From Singulisphaera sp. GP187 (GTDB lineage Bacteria; Planctomycetota; Planctomycetia; Isosphaerales; Isosphaeraceae): 64,000 bases of DNA. A model generated the notes under the pieces. That model saw only the letters and a program-made list of their open reading frames with translations, ran no database searches and was not told the origin of the DNA. Position 1 is the stretch's first letter; each line of letters begins with the position of its first letter. The translations under genes and the position numbers were made by a program. Location of the stretch: assembly GCF_900129635.1 (NCBI RefSeq), contig NZ_FSRB01000002.1, positions 1,268,727 to 1,332,726 on the forward strand. Direction: 5' to 3'. Positions 26,146 through 34,130 of the stretch are shown one piece after another.

Positions 26146-27546
26146 ATGGATTCCAGCAAGTTCGACCTCATCGTCATCGGTTCCGGCCCGGCTGGCGAAA
26201 AGGGGGCCGCGCAGGCCGCCTATTTCGGCAAGTCAGTGGCTCTCATCGAGAAAGAACCGGACCTCGGCGGCGCAGCCGCCAATACCGGGACCCTCCCCTC
26301 CAAGACGCTGCGCGAGACGGCCCTGTTCCTCTCGGGGTTCCGCAACCGCGACCTCTCCGGAGTGAACCTTAGCATCAAGCACCAGGTCACGATCCGCGAT
26401 TTTCTGGTTCACGAGCAGCACGTCACCCAGGAGGAGCGGATCCGGATTCTCGACAACCTGTCGCGGCACCGCGTCAAGCTGTTCCGCGGCGCGGGCTCGT
26501 TTGTCGACCCGCACACGATCAGCATTCGCTCGAACGATGGGAGCGAGACCCGGATCCAAGGGGATGTCGTTCTCATCGCCGTGGGGTCGTCACCGTTCCG
26601 GCCGCCGATTTACCCGTTCGACGATCCGCGGGTCTGGGATTCGGATACGATCCTCCAACTCCAACATATGCCCAAAAGCATGCTCGTTGTCGGCGGCGGA
26701 GTGATCGGCTGCGAATACGCCTGCATGTTCGCGATTCTCGGGATCGAAGTCACCGTGGTCGAGCAGCGTGGCCGGGCGGTCGGCTCGCTCGACGCCGAGA
26801 TCGCCGCCTCGCTCCAGGCTCAGATGGAGTCGATCGGGATCCGCTTCATTTTTAATGACTCGGTCGAATCGGTTACGGCGAACGAAGCGATCGACGTCCG
26901 GCTCAAGTCGGGCCTGGAGTTGCAGCCAGGGGCGATCCTGGTCTCGTCGGGGCGGAACGGCAACACCCAAGACTTGGGGCTGGATCGGGTCGGAGTCGCG
27001 GTCAACGAGCGGGGCGTGGTGCGGGTGAACGCACAGTATCAGACCGAGGCGGCTCACGTGTACGCCGCGGGGGACGTGATCGGCTCCCCGGCCCTGGCCT
27101 CCACCGCGATGGAGCAGGCCCGCGTTGCGATGGTCAACGCCTTCGACCTGAAGTACAAGAGCGACATGGCGGTGATTCTGCCCTACGGCATCTACACCAT
27201 CCCCGAGTGCTCGATGGCCGGTGAGACCGAGGAGTCGCTCCAGAAGCAGGGGATCGACTACGTGGTCGGCAAGGCGACCTACGACTCGAACGCGCGCGGT
27301 CACATCATTGGCGACGACAAGGGATTTCTTAAACTCCTGTTTGCAACCGAAGACATGCGGTTGTTAGGAGTTCACGTCATCGGTGAGCAAGCGACCGAAC
27401 TCGTCCACGTCGGGCTGACGGCCTTGCTGCTCAAGCAAGGGGCCGACCTGTTCATTCGGACCTGCTACAACTACCCGACGCTGACCGAACTCTACAAGTA
27501 CGCCACCTATGACGCGCTGGGGCGTCGGGCCGCACTTCAAAAGTAG
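26146..27546 (+). CDS. sthA: Soluble pyridine nucleotide transhydrogenase
   Basis: SthA exchanges reducing equivalents between NADPH and NAD. The 466-aa protein has FAD-binding GSGPAGEKGA at the N-terminus, a NAD(P) site VGGGVIGCEYA in the middle, and AAGDVIG before the dimer domain. The disulfide of other flavoprotein disulfide reductases is replaced by NTGTLPSKTLRE, the mark that separates SthA from lipoamide dehydrogenase. The ATG at 26146 (MDSSKFDLIVIG) is preferred over an open extension to 26026. It stands alone. Confidence 0.92.
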   Translation: MDSSKFDLIVIGSGPAGEKGAAQAAYFGKSVALIEKEPDLGGAAANTGTLPSKTLRETALFLSGFRNRDLSGVNLSIKHQVTIRDFLVHEQHVTQEERIRILDNLSRHRVKLFRGAGSFVDPHTISIRSNDGSETRIQGDVVLIAVGSSPFRPPIYPFDDPRVWDSDTILQLQHMPKSMLVVGGGVIGCEYACMFAILGIEVTVVEQRGRAVGSLDAEIAASLQAQMESIGIRFIFNDSVESVTANEAIDVRLKSGLELQPGAILVSSGRNGNTQDLGLDRVGVAVNERGVVRVNAQYQTEAAHVYAAGDVIGSPALASTAMEQARVAMVNAFDLKYKSDMAVILPYGIYTIPECSMAGETEESLQKQGIDYVVGKATYDSNARGHIIGDDKGFLKLLFATEDMRLLGVHVIGEQATELVHVGLTALLLKQGADLFIRTCYNYPTLTELYKYATYDALGRRAALQK

Positions 27547-27908
27547 CCGGTCCAGGCGTGCGGGAAAAAAGACACTTCTCGCGGATCACCACCGCAGTTT
27601 TGACGTAAATCTTGCTGTAAATGGCAGTGAATCGCGTTTTTCTCGTTCCCACGCTCCGCGTGGGAATGCCGTCTTGGACGCTCCGCGTCCTCTGGCGACT
27701 GACATTTCCAGAATCGAAGACGACGCAGAGCGTCGAAGACGGCATTCCCACGGAGGACCGTGGGAACGAGGGGGGATCTCAATCCCTTCCGTGGTGGTGA
27801 TCAGCGGGAAGTCTCGGAAAAAAGATGGTGGGCACGGCCCACCATGGATACGGCGATGCCGAGGCGAAAGTTTTTTTACGCGTTCAGTTCATCACTATAT
27901 ACAGCAAG
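27547..27908. repeat. MITE-like inverted repeat plus dispersed palindrome
   Basis: Two ~49-bp arms (27642-27690 and 27722-27770) are near-perfect inverted copies. Each arm contains its own smaller palindromes (CCCACG...CGTGGG and GACGC...GCGTC). After them a GGTGGGCACGGCCCACC copy sits at 27827-27843. The sequence following it (ATGGAT.C.GCGAT.CCGA.GCGAAA) matches that after the copy at 29937. No protein gene is seen. Confidence 0.75.
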
Positions 27909-28166
27909 TCATTCGATTGCGTAGATGTCAAAATGCCCGCATTTGCTGCATCGATATGGCACCATTTTTGATGAATCAAAAACAAGGTTGGATTGTGCGT
28001 TGGAGATTCCTTGGCGGAAGGCAGTCAACGGGTTCTTCGCCGTCTGTTCTCCCGGAATAACGAACTCCATGCGCACATGTTCAAGAAGTGGAGACCCTGA
28101 AAACCGAATGATGCCTTGTTGTTTCGTCCCGCCGCACATAGAGCATACTTGTTTTGCATCGTTCAT
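27909..28166 (-). CDS. Small zinc-ribbon protein
   Basis: The 85-aa frame begins MNDAKQVCSMCGGTKQQG and ends YRCSKCGHFDIYAIE, giving two CxxC knuckles that would bind one zinc ion. The middle has VRMEFVIPGEQTAKNPL. A GGAG site lies about 9 bases before the ATG. Similar short proteins with two CxxC pairs are common and of unknown function. It is flanked by repeat elements, and its composition is AT-richer than neighbouring genes, which might mean recent arrival. Confidence 0.6.
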   Translation of the reverse strand: MNDAKQVCSMCGGTKQQGIIRFSGSPLLEHVRMEFVIPGEQTAKNPLTAFRQGISNAQSNLVFDSSKMVPYRCSKCGHFDIYAIE

Positions 28167-28235
28167 GTTGCGAACTCCACGGACGTCGGAGCTAACTTGG
28201 TGGGGGAAAGGATCCTCTCTCGGGGGGGGGGGCAG

Positions 28236-28310
28236 AAAAGGGGACGGAGGGAATTATCGTAATTCGCTCTTCAGGGCCCATTTTTATTGAGAATTCCCTC
28301 CGTCCCTTTT
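28236..28310. repeat. Short inverted-repeat element
   Basis: Arms 28236-28255 and 28292-28310 are inverted copies differing by one extra G. They surround 36 bases of AT-rich sequence, and a run of ten or more G lies just before. Non-autonomous mobile element or repeat; no gene inside. Confidence 0.6.
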
Positions 28311-28391
28311 ACTGCCTCGTCCCCTTTACTGTCCCCCGCGGTTATCTATCAGAAGATCAAAGAATACCAAGACCAACGGCTTAGAACGGGG

Positions 28392-29585
28392 TCATTCGCC
28401 CTTCACGCCGGTCTCGGCGTCCAGGAGGAGTTGCTCCACCGCCTCCTCCAATATCTTGCCCTTGAGGTTTTCGTGTCGAATGATCCCGTTATGGTCGATC
28501 ACAAAGGTAGTTGGCCACGCGTGAACGTTCCATGTCTTTGAGATCGGTTCATTCTTTGCGCCTGCATCCTGCCAGGATCGCCAATTGATCTGGCGCTCTC
28601 GTACGGCTCGCCTCGCGGCGTTTCTGTCTTGATCTCCATTGACGCCGAGCAGGGCGAAGGGTTTACCCTCGAATCGCTTCACCATGGCACGCTCGTGGGG
28701 AACCATCGCCATACAGGGGCCGCACCATGTGGCCCAGAACGTCAGCACCACGACCTTCCCACGATACTGAGTCAATCGGAACGGAACGCCGTCCAAGTCA
28801 TCGGCTTCGATCTCGGGAACCGTTTTGGAAATGGCAAGCTTCGACAATTGGAAATAGTGTGGCCTTGCCAGGTCGGTCATACGTGTACCGGACCATTCGA
28901 CATCGCCGAAATCGCCGACGATTTGCTCGAGGAGCCCAATCGCGTCGTCCTTCAGCCGGTCAGAATCCAGTTCCTTGAGGTAGCCCGTCGACCCCTTGCC
29001 GAAGTTTTCCTCGAGCCGTTCGATCCAGTCGGCGTCCATTTCTAGGATCGCTCGTTCGCGGAGCCACTTCTTGAACAGCGCCAACTGGAGGCAGGCCATC
29101 GCACGAGTCTGTCGGTTGGGACTCTTGTCGAGGTACGCCCGTAGCCACTTCTCGGCGACTGGCATGGGCCAGAGGGTCACCTGCGTCGCGGTCTCCACGA
29201 ACTGGACGCCGTGGAGATCCAAGTGGTCACGCGACAGGATGCTGGCAGCCTTCTGAGCTTCCTCTGTAAAGCGGCCATGGCGGACCACCGTGGCGAGGAA
29301 ATCCGCAGCCACGGGTTCCTTTGGATTTCGCTCGGCCCAGCTCACTAGCCTGACAGCATTCGATACGGGCTTGGGCCGCTTCTCTTCGGCTTGTTTGTAC
29401 TGCTCAGGGATCTTGGACTGGTGCAACGCCTTGACGTACTCGTCGAAGTCCTTCGCGTACCGGCTGACGACCTCGCGTGCTTCTTCCCTGAGTTGAGCGT
29501 CCTGGTCTTTGGCATCACTGAACGCGAGGAGTTCTCCCGGCGTACACAGGAGGAGGCACCTACACATGATGGCGAGACTCAGCAT
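28392..29585 (-). CDS. TlpA-like thioredoxin-fold protein with long helical N-domain
   Basis: The last ~140 residues form a redoxin domain. GKVVVLTFWATWCGPCMAMVPHERAMV holds the WCGPC active site, and WPTTFVIDHNGIIRHENLKG the cis-proline loop and strand. The first ~250 residues are charged and helical, like the N-domains seen in planctomycete TlpA proteins. The N-terminus MLSLAIMCRCLLLC could be a weak export signal. ATG 29585 is chosen; TTG 29591 and ATG 29567 are alternatives. It would act as a thiol reductant or oxidant in the envelope. Partner unknown. Confidence 0.8.
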   Translation of the reverse strand: MLSLAIMCRCLLLCTPGELLAFSDAKDQDAQLREEAREVVSRYAKDFDEYVKALHQSKIPEQYKQAEEKRPKPVSNAVRLVSWAERNPKEPVAADFLATVVRHGRFTEEAQKAASILSRDHLDLHGVQFVETATQVTLWPMPVAEKWLRAYLDKSPNRQTRAMACLQLALFKKWLRERAILEMDADWIERLEENFGKGSTGYLKELDSDRLKDDAIGLLEQIVGDFGDVEWSGTRMTDLARPHYFQLSKLAISKTVPEIEADDLDGVPFRLTQYRGKVVVLTFWATWCGPCMAMVPHERAMVKRFEGKPFALLGVNGDQDRNAARRAVRERQINWRSWQDAGAKNEPISKTWNVHAWPTTFVIDHNGIIRHENLKGKILEEAVEQLLLDAETGVKGE

Positions 29586-29994
29586 TGGCAAGCTCCATAA
29601 CGCGTCGTTTTTCGGGGTTCGCTACCCTCGCTGGCTTCGCCCCACTGATGCTGAACGTCAGGCTCGCGGGGCCCAGAAGTCGCGATCGTCGAGCATCCGA
29701 TCGGCCAGGAGTGGCTTGTCCATCGGAGACCCCCCAACCAGATCAACGCTCGAATCTGTCGCCAGCCCTTAGGATAGCCGGCCAGCATCTCTGCGACAAG
29801 TGTAAAATGTAGGCCCTCCGGATTGAGGGGGTCACTCCTCGGAACGGAAAAAATCTATCGAGCTCTCTGGCGGGTCGTTGAAAAAAAGAGGGTGGGCCGT
29901 GCCCACCCTTAAAGAGATCGCATGTGAACTCTTGTAGGGTGGGCACGGCCCACCATGGATCCCGCGATTCCGATGCGAAAACCTCTTGATTCGC
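29586..29994. repeat. Intergenic region with an inverted pair of dispersed repeats
   Basis: A reverse-orientation copy GGGTGGGCCGTGCCCACCC lies at 29890-29908 and a forward copy at 29937-29954. Together they could fold into one larger hairpin. A minus-strand 69-codon frame at 29579-29788 looks non-coding. Confidence 0.6.
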
Positions 29995-31143
29995 TCAGCG
30001 GCTCATTCGGCGGCTTCGTCGGCCACCGATGAAGCTGTCGAAGACGTACGAGCCCAGGTCGTCGGCCGAGCAGTAGGCGGCGACGCCCTGGGACACTCGC
30101 GCCATCTCCTCGACGAAGTTGACCAGGCCGAGATAGAAGTAGTCTTCGATCAAGGCGAAGCTCGACACCCGGATCCCGGCCGCGGCGCAGCGGCGGACTT
30201 CGGCGAGTGTGTGCGAGGCCGACTTTTCCGAGGGCGGGTAGATCAGCACGACTTCGCGGCCTTCAAGGTGCGCGGTCGGCTCGCCGTCGGTAATGACGAT
30301 GATCTGCTTGTTCTGCGCCCCTTGCCGGCTCAGTAGGCCACGGGCCAGGCGAAGCCCCGCGTGAATGTTCGTGAAGTGCTCAGGGACGCGCTTCGGTGGA
30401 TTATCGAGGTCGAACCGCATCCGGACGTGGCTGTCGAAGAGGCTCACCGGCTTGGGGGCCGAGTTGAGTAATTCTCGCTCGGTGATCCGGTTCGCGTAGG
30501 TATAGAATCCGACCATCTGCAACGTGTCTTGCGAGTACTGGGCACGGACCATCGCCTGAAGCGCCATGGCCACCTTCTTGGTCATGGCGTACTTGCCGTA
30601 GCGGCCCATGGAGCCGCTCATGTCGATCAGCACGACCGTGGAACAGCGCGACTGGAACTCGGTGTCGTGAACGACGTAATCCTCGTACCGCAAGTGGATC
30701 GGTGATCCCCCCCCCTGGCGGACCAGGCCGTTTTTGAGGGTTTCGTGGAGGTCGAGGTTCGCCAGCGAATCACCGTAGACATAGGGCCGCGAGTCGTCGA
30801 GCCGGACGGTGCCCTCCCCTTTCTGGGGCGTGTCGTGCTTGCCGACGGCGTCGCGCTGAAAGGTCTGGAACAGGTTTGATAATGCACTTTCCTGAATTCG
30901 TCGCAGTCCTTTGGGACTGACCTGCCACTTACCTTCGTCGTCCTGCTCGATCAAGCCTTGCTTCTCGATCTGCTGAAGCAGGTCGGGAATCTCATCCTCC
31001 TCGAACTCGTCGAGGTTGCGGAGGACCTGTTCGCCATGCTGGAGGAGGTACTCCGAGAGCTGGTCGAAGGCCTTGTCCGCCGACTGAGGCTGGAACTCTT
31101 GAGAGCCGTCCCACTTGCTGTATTCGTAGAAAGACACAAGCAC
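29995..31143 (-). CDS. von Willebrand factor A domain protein
   Basis: The 382-aa protein has a helical N-domain (residues ~1-120), then a vWA domain. Its metal-ion site is VVLIDMSGSMGRYGKYAMTK (DxSxS), followed by a conserved threonine region near HFTNIHAGLRLARGLL and IIVITDGEPTAHLEG. It lies 39 bp downstream of a ChlI/MoxR-like ATPase gene on the same strand. Such AAA/vWA pairs act together as ATP-driven remodelling or metal-insertion complexes. Target unknown. Confidence 0.83.
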   Translation of the reverse strand: MLVSFYEYSKWDGSQEFQPQSADKAFDQLSEYLLQHGEQVLRNLDEFEEDEIPDLLQQIEKQGLIEQDDEGKWQVSPKGLRRIQESALSNLFQTFQRDAVGKHDTPQKGEGTVRLDDSRPYVYGDSLANLDLHETLKNGLVRQGGGSPIHLRYEDYVVHDTEFQSRCSTVVLIDMSGSMGRYGKYAMTKKVAMALQAMVRAQYSQDTLQMVGFYTYANRITERELLNSAPKPVSLFDSHVRMRFDLDNPPKRVPEHFTNIHAGLRLARGLLSRQGAQNKQIIVITDGEPTAHLEGREVVLIYPPSEKSASHTLAEVRRCAAAGIRVSSFALIEDYFYLGLVNFVEEMARVSQGVAAYCSADDLGSYVFDSFIGGRRSRRMSR

Positions 31144-31182
31144 TCCTTCCTCAGTTGGGCGCGAGCTTCAGGCGTTCGTCCA

Positions 31183-32610
31183 TCAGCGCTTGTACGAGGT
31201 CGACCCGGCCTTGGACGACTTGTTCAGCTTGTTGTGGACGTGCAGCCCTTCGAGGATGAACTCGGCGGCGGCGGCGATCGAGATGTCGCGGGCGTCGGTG
31301 TCGGTCAGTTCGGGCTGAACCTGGCGTGCGAATTCATCGGCCCGCTTGCGGAGGTGAGGCACTTTCTCGATCCGCGCAAGCACCTCCTTGGCAGGAAGCG
31401 TGTCGCCCATCTCGATCCCATTGCCCGACTCGAAGTAGCCCACCGCGGCGCGGAACTCGCGGGCGTCGAGGTGCTGAGCGAACACGTTTTTGACCGCCTC
31501 GTCAACGATCCGACTGATCAGCTTATCCTCATTCCCATCGTCTTCGGACATCGTGAGCTCGAGCTTGCCGCGCGAGCTGGTCGCCACGTGGGCCAGGTCG
31601 GAGACCCGCGGCACGATCCAGCGTTCGCCGCAGAGCAACGCGCGACGCTCGGAGTTGGAGACGACGTTCTCGAGGTTGGCGATCGACATCCGGACCGAGA
31701 CGCCCGACTGCTGGTTGACGTGCGACGACGCGCGTGCCAGTCGCGAGATCTCTTCGATAATCTCTTTGACGTAGATGGGAATGGCCAGTTCGCCGCCGGT
31801 CCGGTCGAGCCAGGCGTTCTGGTCGCTGATTGCGATCCCCAACTCGCGCGTCAAGGGATAGTGGGTGCGGACGACCGACCCGATCCGGTCCTTCAATGGC
31901 GTGACGATTCGACCTCGGTTGGTGTAGTCTTCGGGGTTCGCCGAGAAGACCATGCAGAGGTCGAGGGTGAGCCGCACCGGGTAGCCGCGGATCTGGACGT
32001 CGCGTTCTTCGAGCACGTTGAACAGGCCGACCTGGATCTTGGGCGAAAGGTCGGGCAGCTCATTGATGCAGAAGATCCCGCGATTGGTCCGGGGGATCAG
32101 GCCGAAGTGCATGGTCAATTCGTTCGAGAGGTAGCGTCCCTCGGCGTGCTTGATCATATCAATCTCGCCGATTAAGTCGGCGATCGTCACGTCGGGGGTG
32201 GCGAGCTTCTCCTGGTAGCGCACATCGCGGCCGACCCAGTCGATTGGGGTGGCATCGCCGTGGGCCGCGACCCGGTCGCGCGCCTCTTTGGAAAGCGGAG
32301 CGTAGGGGTGGTCGTTGACTTCCGACCCGGCGATGATCGGCATGGCGTCATCGAGCAGGTGGACGAGCTGGCGGAGCATCCGCGTCTTGGCCTGGCCGCG
32401 AAGTCCGAGAAAGAGGATGTCGTGCCGCGAGAGGATGGCGTTCTGGATCTGGGGGACAACCGTCTCTTCATAGCCGAGGATATCGGGGAAAAGCGGGCGA
32501 CCCGCCTGGATCGTGGCGATCAGGTTGCGCCTCATCTCGTCCTTGACGGACTCCATCCGATAGCCACTTGCCCGCAACTCGCCCAGGGTTCTGGGCCGCT
32601 CCGTCGCCAT
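31183..32610 (-). CDS. AAA+ ATPase related to magnesium chelatase ChlI / MoxR
   Basis: The 475-aa protein has a modified Walker A loop FLGLRGQAKTRMLRQLV (residues ~68-84). Walker B GIFCINELPDLSPKIQ, sensor 1 VFSANPEDYTNRGRIVTPLKDR with an arginine-finger-like end, and a helical lid follow. The ChlI-type beta-hairpin insert is likely at LATPDVTIADLIGEIDMIKH. Glycine-rich loop changes (GLRGQAKT for GxxGxGKT) are characteristic of this bacterial subgroup. It is paired with the following vWA gene, as ChlI is with ChlD. It may serve a metal-related or general remodelling task. Confidence 0.82.
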   Translation of the reverse strand: MATERPRTLGELRASGYRMESVKDEMRRNLIATIQAGRPLFPDILGYEETVVPQIQNAILSRHDILFLGLRGQAKTRMLRQLVHLLDDAMPIIAGSEVNDHPYAPLSKEARDRVAAHGDATPIDWVGRDVRYQEKLATPDVTIADLIGEIDMIKHAEGRYLSNELTMHFGLIPRTNRGIFCINELPDLSPKIQVGLFNVLEERDVQIRGYPVRLTLDLCMVFSANPEDYTNRGRIVTPLKDRIGSVVRTHYPLTRELGIAISDQNAWLDRTGGELAIPIYVKEIIEEISRLARASSHVNQQSGVSVRMSIANLENVVSNSERRALLCGERWIVPRVSDLAHVATSSRGKLELTMSEDDGNEDKLISRIVDEAVKNVFAQHLDAREFRAAVGYFESGNGIEMGDTLPAKEVLARIEKVPHLRKRADEFARQVQPELTDTDARDISIAAAAEFILEGLHVHNKLNKSSKAGSTSYKR

Positions 32611-32798
32611 ACTGCACCCTCCGCTAGAACTGTCGGCGCGTTCAGGTAACGCCTCCAGTCATGCTAGGCAGCGGTCGTACCGAAGTCAACGCGGTCCAAC
32701 CGAGGCGCAAAGCGAGGCCAACGCCGAGGGCGGCGGCTGGCCATGGCCCTCGGTGCGTGGTCGGATCGTGGTTCGCCTTGCTCGTTTCGAGCGCGGCG

Positions 32799-33788
32799 TC
32801 AGAAGTCGAAGAGCCGGCTGACGCTCTCGCGACGGTGGATTGACTGAATCGCCTCGGCGAACAGGCCGGCGACGCTGATGACCTTGCAGCACGGGGCGAG
32901 CGGCTCGAACCGGTGACCGATCGTGTCGGTGAGGACCAGCTCCTTGATGGGGCTCCGGGCAAGCTTCTCCGCCGAACCTTTGGAGAAGACGCCGTGCGAG
33001 ACGCATGCGTAGATGTCGAGGGCCCCGCGTTCTTTACAGGCCTTGGCCATCTCGATGAGGGTGCCCCCCGAGATCGTGAAGTCGTCGACAATCAGGACGT
33101 TCTTGCCTTCGACTTCGCCGACGATGTCGAGCATCTCGGCTTTTTCGTCGTGCGAGTGCCGCACCTTGTTGCCGAAGACGACGTTGGTATGCATCATCTG
33201 CGCATACCGATAGGCCTGCTTGCCGAATCCGACGTCGGGCGAGGCCACCACCAAGTCGGGGATCTGTTTCTTCCGGAAGTAGTCGACCAGGACCGGCATG
33301 GCGTAGAGGTGGTCGACCGGGATCTTGAAGAACCCCTGGATTTGCGGGCTGTGCAGGTCCATCGTGAGCACGCGGTCGGCCCCGGCCGCCTCGATGGCGT
33401 CGGCACAGACCCGGGCGCGAATCGAGACGCGCGGTTCGTCCTTCTTGTCTCCCTTGGCGTAGGAGAAGAACGGGATCACCGCCGTCACCTGGGTGGCACT
33501 GGCGCGTCGGAACGCGTCGATCCAGAAGAGCAACTCCATGAAGTTGTCGTTTACCGGATACTCCGTGCCCTGAATGATGAAGACGTCGCGGCCGCGCACG
33601 TTCTCCAACACGCGGACGAAGACGTTCCCCTCGCTGAAGGTCTTGGTCTCGGATTGAGCCAGGTCGATACCGAGCTTGGCGCCGATCTCGCTGGCCAGGC
33701 TCTTGCTGGCCTTCCCGCTGAAGATTTTGAGCTCACCGAACGGGTCGTTGTCTTTGGACGAGGCGTTGCAGACGAGAGATTTATCCAT
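32799..33788 (-). CDS. prs: Ribose-phosphate pyrophosphokinase
   Basis: The enzyme makes PRPP from ribose 5-phosphate and ATP. The 329-aa product from ATG 33788 contains KIFSGKASKSLASEI at the N-terminus and FIIQGTEYPVNDNFMELL. It also has the flexible-loop region PFFSYAKGDKKDEPRVSIRA and the PRPP-binding loop VLIVDDFTISGGTLIEM. The loops differ from the common PRPP synthetase forms (YARQDRK; DDMIDTGGT), so this is a divergent member. The gene supplies PRPP for purD and the pyr genes nearby. An open extension to 33812 exists. Confidence 0.87.
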   Translation of the reverse strand: MDKSLVCNASSKDNDPFGELKIFSGKASKSLASEIGAKLGIDLAQSETKTFSEGNVFVRVLENVRGRDVFIIQGTEYPVNDNFMELLFWIDAFRRASATQVTAVIPFFSYAKGDKKDEPRVSIRARVCADAIEAAGADRVLTMDLHSPQIQGFFKIPVDHLYAMPVLVDYFRKKQIPDLVVASPDVGFGKQAYRYAQMMHTNVVFGNKVRHSHDEKAEMLDIVGEVEGKNVLIVDDFTISGGTLIEMAKACKERGALDIYACVSHGVFSKGSAEKLARSPIKELVLTDTIGHRFEPLAPCCKVISVAGLFAEAIQSIHRRESVSRLFDF

Positions 33789-34130
33789 GCCGGAAGTTCT
33801 CGAGCTGAACAAAGGCGGGAAAGACAGGGGCCACGGCGGCCCGTGGCTTGGGTGGCCTTCGAGGATCGGCCTCGCTTACGGTTCCTCGAAGAGCGGAAAG
33901 CCCGCATCCGGCGTTTGCCGCGACGCCTCTACTATACACCAGATCTTAACGATCCACCGGGTCCTCTACCAGCCAGGTCGAGCCCCACTCTCTTACCGGA
34001 CCCGACTTGCCGAGGTCGACTCGGTCAAAATAATCCACCTTGGTTCGTTACTCCTCGATTACAATAATGTTGGAATTACGACTGTCGGAATCCCACGTTA
34101 ATCCGTGCTGACAATGAGAGGATCGCTGGC
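33789..34130. other. Divergent intergenic region
   Basis: 342 bp between prs and the thioredoxin-NHL gene. A small hairpin GCCACGG/CCGTGGC (33830-33836 with 33841-33847) is visible, and an AT-richer zone before 34100 probably holds the rightward promoter. No gene. Confidence 0.45.

Noticed and set aside
28215-28235. Run of G as a possible G-quadruplex regulator
   Set aside because: A simple G run beside a repeat; there is no set of spaced G tracts and no gene close enough to regulate.
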